Part shown: positions 14,401 to 29,400 of the stretch, piece by piece
Layout of the letters: each line of letters opens with the position of its first letter
Numbering within the stretch: position 1 is the first letter of the stretch
DNA from: Triops longicaudatus
Taxonomy: Eukaryota; Arthropoda; Branchiopoda; Notostraca; Triopsidae
Direction: 5' to 3'
NCBI GenBank assembly: GCA_022885665.1
Contig: JAGQDJ010000043.1
Coordinates: 372,001-436,000 of the forward strand
DNA length: 64,000 nt
Program-made: the position numbers and the translations under genes
The notes under the pieces: generated by a model
Database searches by the model: none
Told to the model about the DNA's origin: nothing
Seen by the model: the letters and a program-made list of their open reading frames with translations, nothing else

Positions 14401-17400
14401 CCGCTTTCAGAATTCTCGAACGAAATGCAAGTAGACTAATTTGTAACCACGTCTCTTTACTAGCTGAAAAAAAAATAATAAAAAATAAAATAATAATTAT
14501 AATAAAAATTGCTATGTGCGGCCGGGTCAGTTTAAAACACAAAAGCATTTTCTATTCCATGAAAAATAACAACGATGCGTCTTCGTGAAACTAGTTTTGC
14601 CCTAGTTTTAGTAAACGAGATGATAAAACTGCTTTTCCATTGCAAACAGAAACGGCAGAAGAGGAAAATTGTTTCAAGGACTTGCAGAAACTAGCGAAAA
14701 GATTAAACTAGTCTTATGATTTTTTTCTGTTAAATATCTTTCATCAATGAGAAAATTACGTAGGCTCACAGCACTCAACCGTAGTTCCCTTTCTTAAAAA
14801 GTAAAAACACTTTTTCGTCTTTTTTGGCGTTGGCAAACTTTGCGAAATCAAGGAAGTTGATGAGGTGTTAGCGAATTCTGAATCCAATTGACCAACACGT
14901 TGGTAAATCATGAAAAAGGGTTGGACACCCCCTGGAATATGGTATTGAAAATAGGCGTAGAGTTCCTATGTAATTCAATAGTACTGTATATTGTCCGATT
15001 AATTCTGACAGTGTTCAGCGCTTTTGCTAAACAAACATTTGCAGAACTAGTTGGAATAGTTTTAAAAAAATAAGTTAACCTTATGTACAAGTCAAACATA
15101 AAATTTTGTGTTTTAAAATTTCTTTCCAGACAAGATGCCAATCGGGGAATTTAAGACCGACGAATTCCTTAGATGCCTTAACTCGACATCGGATTTCGGA
15201 CGTGCCGTTACCTTGGCACTATCGAAGCGCTAGCGCAACCAATAGTAAGTATCCAGTTCAAGGTTCATCAAATTCATTACCTTTTTATTCACAAAGTAAT
15301 TGAACTCCCAGTTCTACGAAAATCAGTAACTTCATATTGTTGTGGGGAAAATCTGAAGCTTAGCTTGTCTTTCTCTTTGTCTCTTCTTTCTACTCGAAAA
15401 CAAGTTGACTCGACGGAATTGAATGGGTTTATCCCCGGGTTGACACCTGAACCTGGATTTAAACCAGGTATCCATTCCAGGTGGAATAAGCTTTGGCAAC
15501 TATAGCAGATGTTGCGAAAACATTAATTCATAACGTAGAAAAATAAGTAACCAAAAGTTGCTAGTGTGCACGCCTTTTAAATTAAATCACCTCTCTTAAC
15601 CCTCTAGACAAACAGCGCAATTTTTTTAGCGCATGAACAGGCTAATGTAATGCATTGGTTTGAGCTTCGTAGACCGCCTGGAAGTACTTAGTGCCAAAAA
15701 GAACACTGTAGCAAGAAATAACGTTCTTCAGAAGAACACGCTTGGTTTTTCTTGTAATTCGAAGCGATTTGAAAGAGTGTAAAAAAAATTTGCTGCGAGT
15801 TGCTTACCGCATGAACTATTTGGAATTTCCTTACAGCCTAATACTACGTTCACACTACACGACTTATTACTGAAAAACATTTGCACTTGTCGAAAATGTA
15901 AACTATACGACTACGAAATGTAAACTTCACGTTCAATTAAATAAAACAGAATAGAAATTTAAATAACTCAATCAAAACAACTCATTTATGACGGCAGAAT
16001 TTCTGTCCAATTGGCACAACTGAATGAAAAGCAAAACTGCGAGGAGATCCGTCTATAACGTGTAAGCCATACACAGTAGATTCAAGTTATAGCGAATCCT
16101 TCGATAACGAGTTATCGGCTACAGTGGACGGAATTTTAGGGTTCCTTTTCATGCAAATGTAACACAAAGTGTCTGATATCACGAACTTCGAATATACCAA
16201 CAGTTTTTTTTCTGGTCCCGGGTGGATGTTAAAAAGAAATTCTACTGTAATTCGAAAGGTAAAATGATGCAAGATTAGTCGTGTCGTGTGAACATTGCAA
16301 CAGCGAACGCTACTTATTTCTGCTTGGACCAATAATAACAGCTTCACTAGTGGTCTTCTGATTTCGTTCTTGCGGGTATTAATTTTTCTCAAATGTATCT
16401 CAGATGGCCGCACTCAGGCAAGTAAAAGCGTCCCTAACGCTTGCTCGGACTCGGATCTTTCACGCTACCGAACTTTACTTACCCACCATCGAGAACGTGA
16501 TCGCAAATCACCTTCCCTCAGCATTGCCACAACGGATGTTGTCAAGCTCAAAGTAACTTTGCCTAATCTCCTCATCGACCAAGTTCGTCTGTTAGCTCAA
16601 AATGACCTCAAGTTTTCTTTCTATTTCTTCTTTCTTCCCTCCCCGCAATGGCTCGCTACCTCCTTTCCAGAATGCGCTCCATCCGCCTAAAATGGGAGAA
16701 AAAGTAGCTCAGGTAAGTGCACTTTTTCTTGTCCCTTATACGAAAATATGCGTAAGAAATTGAACGAAGACCTTAAGTTTTCTAAGTTGAAAGTTTTACG
16801 CATCTACCAAAGGTCAGTCATTCTTAATTCTAGTGACCCACATTCCAATTCTACTACCGTATTATTTTTGCACATTGACCCGGTTTGTCCTATCTTTGTC
16901 CCGTGCCAAAGTTTCCTCTTGCTCTGATTTCTGAGGCTGTCGTGAGGTAAAAAAAGACACAAAAAATATTTCTAAACCCTATCAAGCAAACAAAAACCTG
17001 AAGAGAAAAAGAACCAGAAAAGACACATGAAAAGCAGCACTACAAATTAGCCAAGTTTTGTAATAGGAAGTAGTAATAAAAAGGTTAGTATCACCCTAGC
17101 GGAAAGACCTTGCGTGTATGCTTTCTCATGCCAGAAAGAAAGAATCCCCAAGGGAATAAACATAGAATAAAAAAATCAGCTGGACTGTATTATCAAGTAA
17201 CTGTCTGAAGCTTGTATGCTAATGCAGAGGATCCCAAGGACAATGCAAAAAAGGGAGGGGTCGTATTGATCTTCTGCAAGAAAAAGGCTGACACTTGCCC
17301 CATTTTTCTACATATTTCCCGAAGTCTTCTTGTTTTACATCCTACACCTCATTTTATCGAAATTCTAACAAACGACTCCTCCTTCAGCATTTGAGGGTCC

Positions 17401-20400
17401 TGCCCTTAGAAAAAAAAAATGCTAACCGAATCATTTAGGTCTTTTTGCAATGTCTTTTGTCCTTGTATTAAGAATCCGCACAATGAACTGTACTGAGAAA
17501 AAAAAAAGATTACATAACAAACCCCAGAAGTCTAATTGAACCTCTTGAGTTTGATTAACCTGCATTAAGTGTTAAAGGGTTTGAACCAGTCGCTTAAAGG
17601 CGAAAGGCCGCGAAAATTGAAAATTATATGGTGTAAAAATCTCCTGTATATGAAGTGTAGCGAAATGTAGACTTTCACTTCGAAGCGATTTGTTGGAAGC
17701 TCGTATTAAGCCTAGTGAAGATTAATCAGCCTCGAAAGGCACGACAAGACCTCTGTGACTTACTACGTATTTTTTTTTTCTCAATAGAGAATATCAGGCG
17801 CACTATCATGTCCTTTCATACAAGATACCATAGTCTGAGGCATTCTGTTTTCCAATTACTTACTCAATTCTTTGAGTCTGATCGTGAGCTTCAAGTTCAA
17901 AGGAAATAGTCCGCCGTGTTATTTTCACAAACCTGAGATCGCAACAGTAAATAATTAATTCGAGTTCAACGAACAACCTCAAGGGGCAGCTTTCAGCTAC
18001 ACTGCGGTCAATGCCACACGTCGATTCATTCTTGGCAGTCACAACGTACAGATTTTTTTTCTTGTGTGATTGTGGAAGGTGAAGCGTTTTTTTATTTTAA
18101 AAAAACAAACTTAAAGTCTAAATACAAATCTTAGCTTAAGATCTTTTTTGACGACAAAAAAATTTTTAAATGTGTACAATAATTAAATTCCATCAATCAA
18201 ATGTGAATAGAGAGAACAAAGTGACGTAACTTGTTCACGAGTGCATTCTTGTAACATAATAGTAAAATTTATACTTACAGTGATGTAAGACAACAACAAG
18301 CGAGAGAAAGTTGTTGTACTATTTAGTTAATAGAGGATGAGTGAAAACATGCATTAAACTAATAACCTAAAGCTCCACGCACTAGCGTTTTGTCCGCTTT
18401 CCTAGCGAGAAAAATGAGAAACTAGATTTTATTGCTGCAAAGCACCGTTCCAGGAAAGGGGATTATTCTTAAAAGAGAATTTCCCTTCTTCTTATGAAAA
18501 GGAGGGACTCTTATTGTTGCTGGCGATAAAAAGAAACTTCTGAGGTGAAACAGTTTTGACATCAATATGACGTTCATTAGGGTGTTATCACAGCCCCAGA
18601 CAACCAGTGTAATATAAAGGAGGAGGAAGAGGTTTCCATGAGACACACCCCTTTTCGGGACTCGCCAAGGTTGTGTGATGGGGTTAAGGGGTTTGAACCC
18701 TGCGGGACAAAGTTATCTGTATCCCAGTCGTTCGTCTAGTACCTGGCTGGGCTGGGTGTCTTCCGGTTTGTCTGCTTTTACTCGTCGCTGGTTTGGCTAG
18801 TAACGAATCGTCATTTCCTCCGCTATGCGCGCTTGCAGCAGCTTTTGGCGCGGTGGCTAGCACGCCTCCACCTCTTCCTCCTTCTCCGCTTTCTCGTGCT
18901 CCTCATGGGGCATTGCTGTTACAACTGCCCCTCAGGGCAGGACGCGAAGGGGAAATTTTAAAAAGAGGACATTTATCCTCAGTCTTGTTCCCCTCTTTAC
19001 CACTGCGTGTTATCAAAGAGTGTCTGTCAGTGATTTGGGATGCGAAAACTGAAAATGACATCCTAAGCAACTGCAGTAATTCCTTCTTTCTTGAGACGAG
19101 AATAATAAATTCTTAACTAACAAAGTGACTCATTCCCAAAATGTGGATCAAAAGTGCCATAAAGAAGATAATATTACTGCGACAACACAGTGTTTTCCTA
19201 ATTCTTCCGGATACCCGTAACTTGAATGTAAAGGCAGACAGGAGTCAATTTAAAAGTTCTGTCCCTTCGTAAGCTGCTGAAAATCTGTCTCAGTCCTACG
19301 TTACACAACTCTTGGGTTGACTTTCCTGGCCTAAATCTCATATACCACCCAAAGGCTGGCTAGCAGTATCTCAGTTTGACGACAAAGAAGAAACGGAGAA
19401 GACTTACGTGTACACTTATGGGTGACTTAATGCGCCGTTCTGTTGGCCAACTTTTTGGCACACAAGCACCTGCAGAGAGCGTAACCCTCCAAGTAAAACT
19501 ATTGACAACATAAGCCCCTCTTGGATCGATCTCTTTCGCGTGGCCCTTCAAAGGCCTTGGAGGAGAATCGCAAGCTCATTCTGTCTTTTTGACTCCTATT
19601 CGTACACGGGAGGATTAAAATTTCGCCAGTTATCTCTCCCAACCCTTTTAACTCCTCTAACGATCAGTGCCGAAAGTTTATAAAGCCGACATAAGGACTG
19701 ACCGGGGAAAAGTGGTTTTCGTGCAGTGAGCTAATCTTTTCGATATAACACTCGAAACAGTCGTGGGTTTTCCTCCCGTCACCTTTTCCTTTCCGCGTTA
19801 CGCAGTGTCCCTCTTGGCCTCCCCGGCGCGCCAATCAGAGTTTTACGCTACTTATAGCTGCTTTCTCTACCACCTACTTTCTCGAACGTTTATTTTTAAG
19901 TATCAAAGGTCCACAGGAGTGGGACAGACGAAAGTGATACTTCTTTGACAGAGATTACGGCCTAAGTTGTTTATGCTCCGAGTGTTTGCGATATTTGATG
20001 CATGGCTGTCAGGGGGTCTTCCTGACATCTTGTGACGTCATCAATCATGCCGTCCTACAGTGGTCTCGATGGAAGGTTTTCACCGTAAATAGGCTGTCGG
20101 AACCAAAGTCTGAACCACTTTGGAGGGGTAAAACTGACAGATCAACGAAAGAGCAATAATGACGTCACACCAACGCCCTTCTCAGTAGCATTTCTCTCAT
20201 GGAAATTAACTATTGATTCAAACCACTGATCGATTCTATTTAGCCTGTGAACCCCGCCCTTGATTCCTAATGCGAAAGTGATTGGAACTCTATTTACGCC
20301 ACTGTCAGCACTACAATAAAACTTGGATTTTTAACCCCTTTTCTTCCAAACAAGGAAATATTGCTGCATGAAGGGCAGTCCCGAGTCCCCGTTTACCGAA

Positions 20401-23400
20401 AAGCGTCTGCAGATTCATCGGTGAATTATGCAAAGGAGAAGTCTGTAATAGGCTCTGGGTAGAGTGAGTACCTCAAGCGTAATTTCTTTATGCTGATCCC
20501 AGCTCGAATTCGGCCGGCATTGCCGCTCGAGCGAAGCACTACTGCAGGGGTCATGCACACCAAAACCAGCAGCCCTTCCACCCCTTCCCTCAAGCAAGCC
20601 CCTGTGGTGGCTTTCAAGGTCTCCAAGGGCAGTTCAACTCCCGTCGCAATTCGCGGTTGCCAAGACGACTGCGATACATTCCACCACAATAACAATAGCC
20701 TCCAGCTCCTGTACCTTTCCAACGGGACGTGCAGTATTCCGTCAGTGGCTGCGGCTTCCGTCAGCCACGTGGTGACGCACTCTAACCCGGCTGATCGGCG
20801 GGACCCCAATTGTGACTGTGATACCCTTACCCATACCCACCCCGGCGGCGTCATGGCCTACGAGTACCGGCCGCCTTGCCTGGCTGATGCAACCACCACC
20901 AACGACAACAATAACAAAAGTCATGTGCAAGCCAACGGAACTCCCCCCGTATCAGCGTCCGACTCAGCGCTAGTGGAGTCGACTAGCTTTCAGAGCCAAG
21001 CTCACGCCGTCCGGAAAGCTAGTACTATGTCCAGTCACGTACCTGACAGCAGACGCCACTCCGTGGTCAGCAAACTATCTGAGCTACCTCAAAAGAAGGA
21101 TGAGGTAAATGACCTAGGAAGCTTTTAAATAAAATATTCACAGACTTGTGGTTAATTCTTTAAGATTTGTAAATCCTTTCTACATCGATCAATAAAGTCG
21201 ATCGAAACGCTGGAGCGAAAAGTAGGCCACTTTTTGTGTATCTCTCTCGTAGGACTTAGGGAGGTGTGTTCTATAATTCAGGTACTTTAAGTCGAAGTGA
21301 AACAAAGACTCAGCATCGTCTTCTTGTTGCCCTCTCCCAATGCAAGCTCTGATTCTTCGCTTCATGCAGTTTCGCGAAACACAATTTACTTGCTACTTTC
21401 CCAGTACTCTTATCCATGAGAAATAAGGAATGCAGAATGAAATTGCTAAAACGGAACCTTTTAATTTCGAGAAGTTAAATTTAAGAAAATTCATTCGCTT
21501 TTCAGAATAAAGGGCAATATTAAATTGCCTAACACCCACCACACCTTTTTACTAACTTTGTGACACATTGCTGGCTCCTCAGCTTCGCCGGTGTTTCGCA
21601 TGGATAAGAAATGAAACGAATTGGGTAAACTTGTCGAAGGATCGAAAAGGTAGATAACAAGAAACGCCCGTCAAAACTGTCCCCATTTTGACTACTCGAG
21701 TTCGTATGTTACTGTTGAGCTGCAGGAGAATTTTTGGCATACGCGTGAGAGACATTTCTGCCATAGCTGAGCTATATATAAGGGAGGAGTCCATAGAACG
21801 AGTGAGGGTATTTCAAGGCGTACTAATTCAAATTGTTGGCTAGCAGAAGACATCTCGGAAACGATCCCTGCGTACTCCAAGATGGTCGGCGAAATCTTTT
21901 TAGCGAAACTGCCGGAGGAGAAAGGATGCAAGAGCATAAATTCTATCACGTTGATAGAAATACGGTCCTGAAATTTTGTTTTGATGGACTGTAGTTAATT
22001 TTCTTAAACTGTTAAATTGTGTGCCAAGGACGCGTACCCAAAATCTTGATTATAAAAGAAATTCCTGTGAGAAATGTACAAGGACGCCACCTAGCGACTT
22101 TCTAACAATTCCAGTTCCAGTTACCCTAGAGCGCAGGGAAATCGAACGGTCTTTCACCGCAAAAGAAAAATTGTCAAGAATGTATGCACGAACGATTTCC
22201 ACCTAGACTTTGCAATTGCAAACTTACTGAAAATAATCAAAGTCTCCGCTTTTACATCTTAAAAGCCAACTGCACTTCCTTCTAACGTATCCGACAGATG
22301 ACAAACTTCAACTTTAAAACAAGAAGAAAAATCTTCTAACGTACGCCTAACAAAAACAACAGTGAAAGAGATGGCGGTCAATGGAAACACGAGACAATTT
22401 CTTTAAAACTTCTGAATACAAGGTAACAAGCCATTCCAATACGCAATATTCAGGTCAAAATAAGTTATAGAAGTTAGCCAAGAACAATTTGCTGGATCGG
22501 AATGGTATTATGAATAATTAATTGAAATTTGATAATATAATTTTAATTCAATATTTTTAATGAGACATGAAAGCCCAATACTATGAGACAAAGAGACAAA
22601 CGCAAAAAAGATTAGCTTTTCCAAATTATAGTTAATTTGGTAAGAATATTATCGGATTTTTACTTGTGTGTCCTAAAATCTGTTTAGTATATTACTTGTT
22701 AGTACTTTTGCGGTAGTGATTAATCAGTTATTTTTTTGGAGTATTTAAAAAATAAGCAATGAGATAATTATTCAGTAATAATAAAAGTCATTCAAAAGTG
22801 GTGGCCTATAAGATTAGTTCATTTCATCATGCAAGAGTCCTGTCACGATTGGAACAAATAGCGAGCATTTAATTTGAACGATCGTTTCCTCTCTATTTTT
22901 TTAAAGCACATCGCAGCTTATCGGATAGCTGGCACAGTTTTTTACCTCTAGAGTATACTATCGGTCTGGATTTCCTACACAGACTGTAAAATAACAAACC
23001 AATATTCATTCATTGACCTTTTCTCAACAATTCTACCTGCGTTACATAATAATGATTTTCATATCATTCGCCAGTTTGTTGAAAAGGAACAGTCTTACAC
23101 ATAATCAAAATAGAAACCAAGTAGACATAACAAAAGAAAAACATACATTGTAAGCATAAAAATATTACATTTTCATTTTAATTCAATGCAGCTAAAACCT
23201 TTGACATCCTTTTTATAACAGCCGGCAAAAATAACGAGTAAAGTACTTATTACCCAAACCGCGACAGGACACAATTTATATCATCGAGATGTACACGAAC
23301 CGGTGGCTTTGACAGTTATTCGCAAAAAAAATCACGAACACTTCGCTCTACTAAAAGATTTAGGCGGAAATTATTTTTTTTTTCTTTGGCGGCATTGACT

Positions 23401-26400
23401 CCGTTGAGCTATTCTCACAATCATTAAGGGATTGCTTTCCATATATCGAAGATCCATTCTTCACTGCTCTTTTAATGAGCAAAAAGAAACTCCAAGACAT
23501 GATTTACATAATGGCAAAATTGCTGCTTACGAGTGCGCCTCAGAAAGTGGTATTAGCCTATAGCTTGCGTTCACTGATCAATAAATGACGTCGCCTTGCT
23601 ATCACCGCAAGGCTTGTGCTTTCCAGCACGTGTAGTATTCGTTGGTAGATGACAACAGTTATTCTCACTAAAATAATATATAAAATAAAAACATTCGCTG
23701 TCTCCCTTGCTTCTTTCCACCCCCTTTTGGTAACTTTATTTCCATATTTTAAATTAATTTACCGTTTTCTCCCTATGTTGTCCAGCATTTACGTAACATT
23801 TTTTCTCTGCTTTTTGCTTTAACCCTCCCAATCTTGCGTATATCTCGCCACATTTCATTTGAAATGCTAACTACAAAAGGTACACTCAAAAAGCACTTCA
23901 GAGGACCCTGAAGTTTAAAGTTTTTAATTGGTTAGCAGAAACCATTTTAATTGACATTTACGTGGCCTTGTATGTGATACCTGAAATTAGTTCCGTAAGA
24001 TCAAATCACAAAAACTGAACCAAATACTGTACAGCACACTAAACCCTCATTTAGGAGGTACTTCGCCGTTTAACGCAGTTTCAATCGGAAACAGAATAAT
24101 TTTTGTGGGAAACAGAATCAATGTTAGCTTGAAAATACTCTCTAGATGGTGTTGCAGTCACCACAACAGCAGATCCACGGGAAACATACCGGCAACATTC
24201 TACTAGCAAGGCTTAAATTATTTTTGAAAGGCTTACATTAATTATAACTGTTTAAACAATGCTTAAGGTATGGTAAGTAACCCCATTGCATCTGTGCAAA
24301 CTTAAAATTTGATTGTTTACGATTTTCATGCCTACCTATTTTTTAACGTGTTACTTTTGCGTTGTGGAAGGCAGGTAAATAGAACGTGATTGGATAAAAC
24401 GAATGAGAATAATGCATATAATTCAACACAAAGAGCTTTTACAATTTCCAGTAGCTTACTGAAATTTTGTTTGTGCTGATATGATCAACTTCTCTTCTGA
24501 AGTGGGCTGTAACCCGATCCATCGTTAAACGAGTCCACTGAAATTCACTTCCGCAGAAGTTCACTATGTACGTGTTCATCGAGAAGAACCGAAATAAAGA
24601 AATGCTTTCCTAAATAACACTTCTAAGAGATGTCTTTGCAGCACATTTTCCCCTCTTCTGATGTATTTTAAGCAGATTGTTTACCACAACAACTCACCTG
24701 CTGACCTTTTTTGTCTAAACTCGAGGCTTTTCACGTAAACAAATCCTTCCTTTTGTAGCCATCGAGCCCCTTGAAAAACCCGTGGAGTGCGATCACGATT
24801 TCCGAAAGGGCCTCAAACTTGGAGCTCAACACTCAATTTCACTTTGTCTAGCCCCAAATCAAGGCAAAATCAAGGCTCCCAATACAAAAGTCCATCCTTT
24901 TCCCAAACTCTTCCTTTGTAAAGCACTCACTTCGAACCTGCCCGAAATTGATCAACTGAAACAATCTCGCTACTGCTCTCAAACAAGAAGTAGCGATCGT
25001 CCAATGAAAACATCAGTTCTTACCTTCCTATAAACACGGAAATAAAAACATTAAAAGTGTAGCAGCCTTAGTACACGCGAACGAAATAAACAAACATCCA
25101 CCTGCGAAAAGGCGTTCCCAAAAGGGTGGAGCACCCACTTTTTACATTTCTATTGATATCGCCAAGTATTTCTTTTAACCCGAAAGGCGAAATAGGGTTG
25201 AGCGTAGAGCCCGAGGCAATCTGTAGTCCCGCGCAATTTTTGTTAGCTTGCACAGCTTAACTTCGCCATGTTTAGTGGATCTTGTTACCCCAATTTGCCT
25301 TGTAGCCATGTGGAATCAGCTTTTGCAGTGAATAGAAACGATCGCATTTGCTTAGACACCAAATAGCCGAACTCTATTGTGTAAACGCGCCCTAATCAAG
25401 CGTACTTTGTAAGCTTTGCAGAACAAGACCAGAATTGGGCAATTAATTATGCGAATTGACAAAGTCACAATAGTAAATAGAAATGAACTACAGTGGACCT
25501 GGATATTGCCTATCACCATATTAATTCTCTACTACGGCTTGGGGGAAACAGAAATATTTTTTCAACTATCGTAATGTATAGACCTACATACTACAACGTT
25601 ACGAAAGCCCAAAACAACTAACTGGGTACGGTGGCAAATAATTCGAAGTAATTATACACAGATTCCAGAATTGGGTTATATTTTTATGGTAGAAAAAGTT
25701 ACAAATATTCCATTTTATGACGCATATAAATTTCACTCAAAGTCAGAACTTGAATTTAATTTTTTTCCAGAAACCGTTCGCCTTTTTAAGGATTTAAATT
25801 ATGAGCAGAAGGACTATATATTTTTGCGGATTAATTTGTGCATTTATCGTATTCCTGACTCATGTATGCACGTCAGTGCATAAAGGGGGTGAGATATGAA
25901 AATAAATTTTTGTTTATTTATTATCTTACTTGATACCGGTCAAAGCATTGATATCGCTTGTTGGAGGTTCTCCTTATTTACAAAGGCTTCCAACATACAT
26001 TTCATCCATTATGTAAGACTTCTAAAATAGAGCTACAATAATGTCCTTAAATTCAGACGAAACGGGGATATTCGTTGAGCTGTTGCATGACACTGGAGTT
26101 GGATAGATAATATTAGACGAAGTAAGTCAAAGTGAAGAAACCAAGGCAACTGCATTGGGTGAGGTAACAATTGTAACCCAGGTTTAACAGACTGCGCAGA
26201 AATAAGTAAATGTAAGCAAACATAACTTTGTTCGAATGATTAAAACGCCTTATAGCACGTAAAAATAATTAATTTGTTAATATGGAGCTAATAACTATTG
26301 AATTATCGATGGCGCCACATGTGATGTAGCCCTCGTTTTCCATGTTCACTTAATTTTCTACGCAGAGGTCAGGTATCGTAAACTGGCCAGATACTTTACC

Positions 26401-29400
26401 CCTGGGTAAGAAAGTGAGCTGTATGTATGATGATGAAGATGCCTTACAAATATTGCTTACTGAGGGACTCTGGCACCCTACAATCACCCCTGCTTAATAG
26501 AGGCTATGTGTTGGCTAAATCGTTAAAAACGTACCCCACCCCATAATCAGATTCAGCAATGTAAGGCCGCTTATCTCTTTCAAGGCTCCGGCCCACATAG
26601 AACGCTAATTATTCCTTCGCTCGTCCCCTAGACGGATAAGGGAAACGATACAAGAGGCATATAACCTTAAGGAGGGTAGCAGTGTGTAAGCACATTTGGA
26701 TAGGGGCTAACTCTCTACGACCTCAGAAGTCTCCGGAATGAAGGTACAGTCCGTAATACTGCACACTTCCTGTTTCCTCACTCTTCTTGCTTATTCTCTT
26801 TCTCATCCAGTTGCTAAGCAACACACTCTCTCTTTCTCCTTATTTCTTGAACGCAGCCTCCGGGCGAACTTTCTCACCCCACCCTAGTGTCTCAAAAGTG
26901 CCTCAGGCCAGTGCAGGGTCCCCTTTTACTCCACTGTAAAGTTTACGATCAGCTTGGTTGCGGGCTGTATAGAGGGCCGTCGTGAAGAGTCTGAATGACA
27001 GACGCGGAGAACGTGGTCCACGGACCCCGCGTTGTTCTAGAAACGGGCAGACTCCCTGCAAGTTCTTGGGGGTTTCTTCCATCCCCAGTCTGATACATAC
27101 ATTGAAGAAAGTTGAGTTTGTCGAGTCAGTTGCTTTCCCGCTTCTTTGTGGTCGAGATTGAACATCTCCGATAGTGTGAAGGAAGGCTCAGAACTCTTTC
27201 ATTAAGTGCGGAATTTGACACTGAAATACAAGTTACTGCAGTTGGACGTATTTAAAGATGTATGAATAGTGAAGCAAACAGAACCTTTCGTCTGTTACAA
27301 GTTAAAAGGCAACTTTATTACCCGACAGAACCACGTTTGGGTATTTTGGGTAGGATTGTGGAAAAATGAATAAACTACGCTGAACTGGACTGAAACGTTA
27401 TGGACGAACTGTGTTACACGTGTTGTGTGTGACGAGCCATTTCTATGTTGTTTTACCGCGTCGGTTGTAAACATACGAGAAAAAAATCTGCATCAAGACC
27501 AAGTCGTAATTTAACACCTCAACATCGTATTTCCGGTCTTTCGCGATTTCTTCCATTTTTCCTAGTACCGTTTCCTTAATTCGTCGAGCACAACAGGAAA
27601 TTCGAGCTAGGTGACGGAAGCGGAAGTTCATTTCGTAGTAAAATACGTAAACAAATGGCTGTGTACGAGTTGGGTTTGTGAAAGATTTCCGATAGAGTTT
27701 AACCTTCCAAAAAAGATCCCTCAAAAAATTGGTGCATTCCTAAGCTAAAGAACTTGTACTGCACAGAAACTCAAAACTCTTCCTCTGAACTTATTTCCCA
27801 AAAATATTTTTCGCTATTAAAATTGGGTAGTTGAAAGACGAGCAATTCTTGCCAAGTTCACCAGACTTAGAGCTCATTTATTATGTTCCCTTCTAGTTCC
27901 GAGAATTACATTAAAAGGGGAACGCCAGAACTTCTACATAAACCTAGTTCGCTTTTTGATATGAGGAAGTAATCCTATTACTGCCGTTACTGTCTTCGCA
28001 ATCCAAGCGATAAAGTCCTTTGCTGCTCGCCCCCTTTTCCCTTTTTATTTTTTCCCCTTGATTCTTTCTGCGGACGCTTTTCAATTTTTAAGCTTTATAG
28101 CTGCTGGGATCATAAAGAGCCACATGTATGCGAAATTTCCTTTCCACTTCCCCACCCAAAGTAAACGCACGTAATTCCGCGAAAAACATAAAAAATTCGC
28201 CCTCAAAATAAACATCTAAATGCTGCTGAGAGATCCAGAAAACGGTTTTCTCCTTCAAGGACATTAATATTTTTGGGAAAAGAAAAACAGCCAGGGATAT
28301 CGGAAGGGTTACGTTGCTCGAAAATCCCCTGTGATCGTATACGCAATCTCACGGACATTTGACTAAAAGGATCTACCTTCCCCTGGTCTTTATTGTCACT
28401 CGAAAAGAAGGACGGATTTTTGCATAAGACCCCGGAGACGACTAACGTCACTCAGTGGGGTTTGGCAAGTGATTTTTGCACAAAGCCATGTCCTATACGC
28501 GAGATGACGTCACCTTAATTGACCCCACGACGACCAATACTTCTCCCATTCCGTTCTCACATTCCAAACATGGACCGGGGATGGTTTTGCGCGAATTATC
28601 CTCACCCGTGGCGTCTTGCCCTTTAAGTAAGCTAACCCCGGCCAAGAAGATCCATGACGTCAGCAGCAGCAGCAGTGGCTGTGGTAGCAATATGAGCAGT
28701 GCGGCGACCCACGTTAGCTTGAAAAGCCAACAGAAAAAACACGAATCCGTGCTCAAAGCCGAGTTTTCTCGCCAAAATAGCTTAGTCAAATGTGAAACTT
28801 TTAACGGCGGTATTCTGGATACTTCCGGTGCATGTAATGCGTCGCCGGTACCGGCGACAGCGAGCTATGGTACCCATGCCAACATTGGCAAGGAACCGAC
28901 TTGCATCAAATCCGAAGACAGCTCCCCTGGTCATTGGCGAGGTAGTGGCGGATTCCGGGGAGGCAGCAATACCAGCAACATAGTCGCGCCAGGCAGAGGT
29001 CACTACGATCGCCGTGATACGTTAAGATGGTCCGGAGTTAAAAATTTCGATACCGAATCTATGAAACCCGACTCCGAACACGGAACTAAACCTGATTCCT
29101 CTTCGGTGCCTGTACCTCCCACTATCAAAATCATTGGCAAAGAGGTAAGGTCGCCATCCTGTTAAAAGAATCGGCTACATCGGGTTATCATTCTAGCCTA
29201 GGCTCCAATCACCTTGAATTCACACCCAAACTTCGAATTACCATACATTTTGACATGAAATGACAACACTGTAACTGTTTTGCCAAAAGATGTTTAACTG
29301 TATTGAACGAATTTCATCCGTTTTGTGATGAATTTGCACAAGTTTCGTATTTTCGCAACGGCGAAGGAATCGTGGTATAGCTAATGAATGGGATGTTAGA

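Larger units (their letters stand above)
15245..16403 (+). other. ERG intron, 1.2 kb, holding nested inverted-repeat elements
   Basis: Occupied largely by an outer inverted-repeat element (15848-16293) with a smaller TA-flanked element inside it (about 16072-16247). The rest is A/T-rich and featureless. Confidence 0.55.
16713..20489 (+). other. Giant ERG intron, part 1
   Basis: Start of a 24,977-base intron (16713-41689). Holds a long-TIR MITE (17493-17784), a G/C-richer stretch at 18650-18960 with no convincing exon, a TATA-like box (19679) and two CRE palindromes (20033, 20160) that precede the first alternative first exon. Confidence 0.6.

Noticed and set aside
18793..19116. 107-codon proline/alanine-rich open frame
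   Set aside because: No ATG at its start, no good donor in phase 0, no homology; only its base composition is notable.
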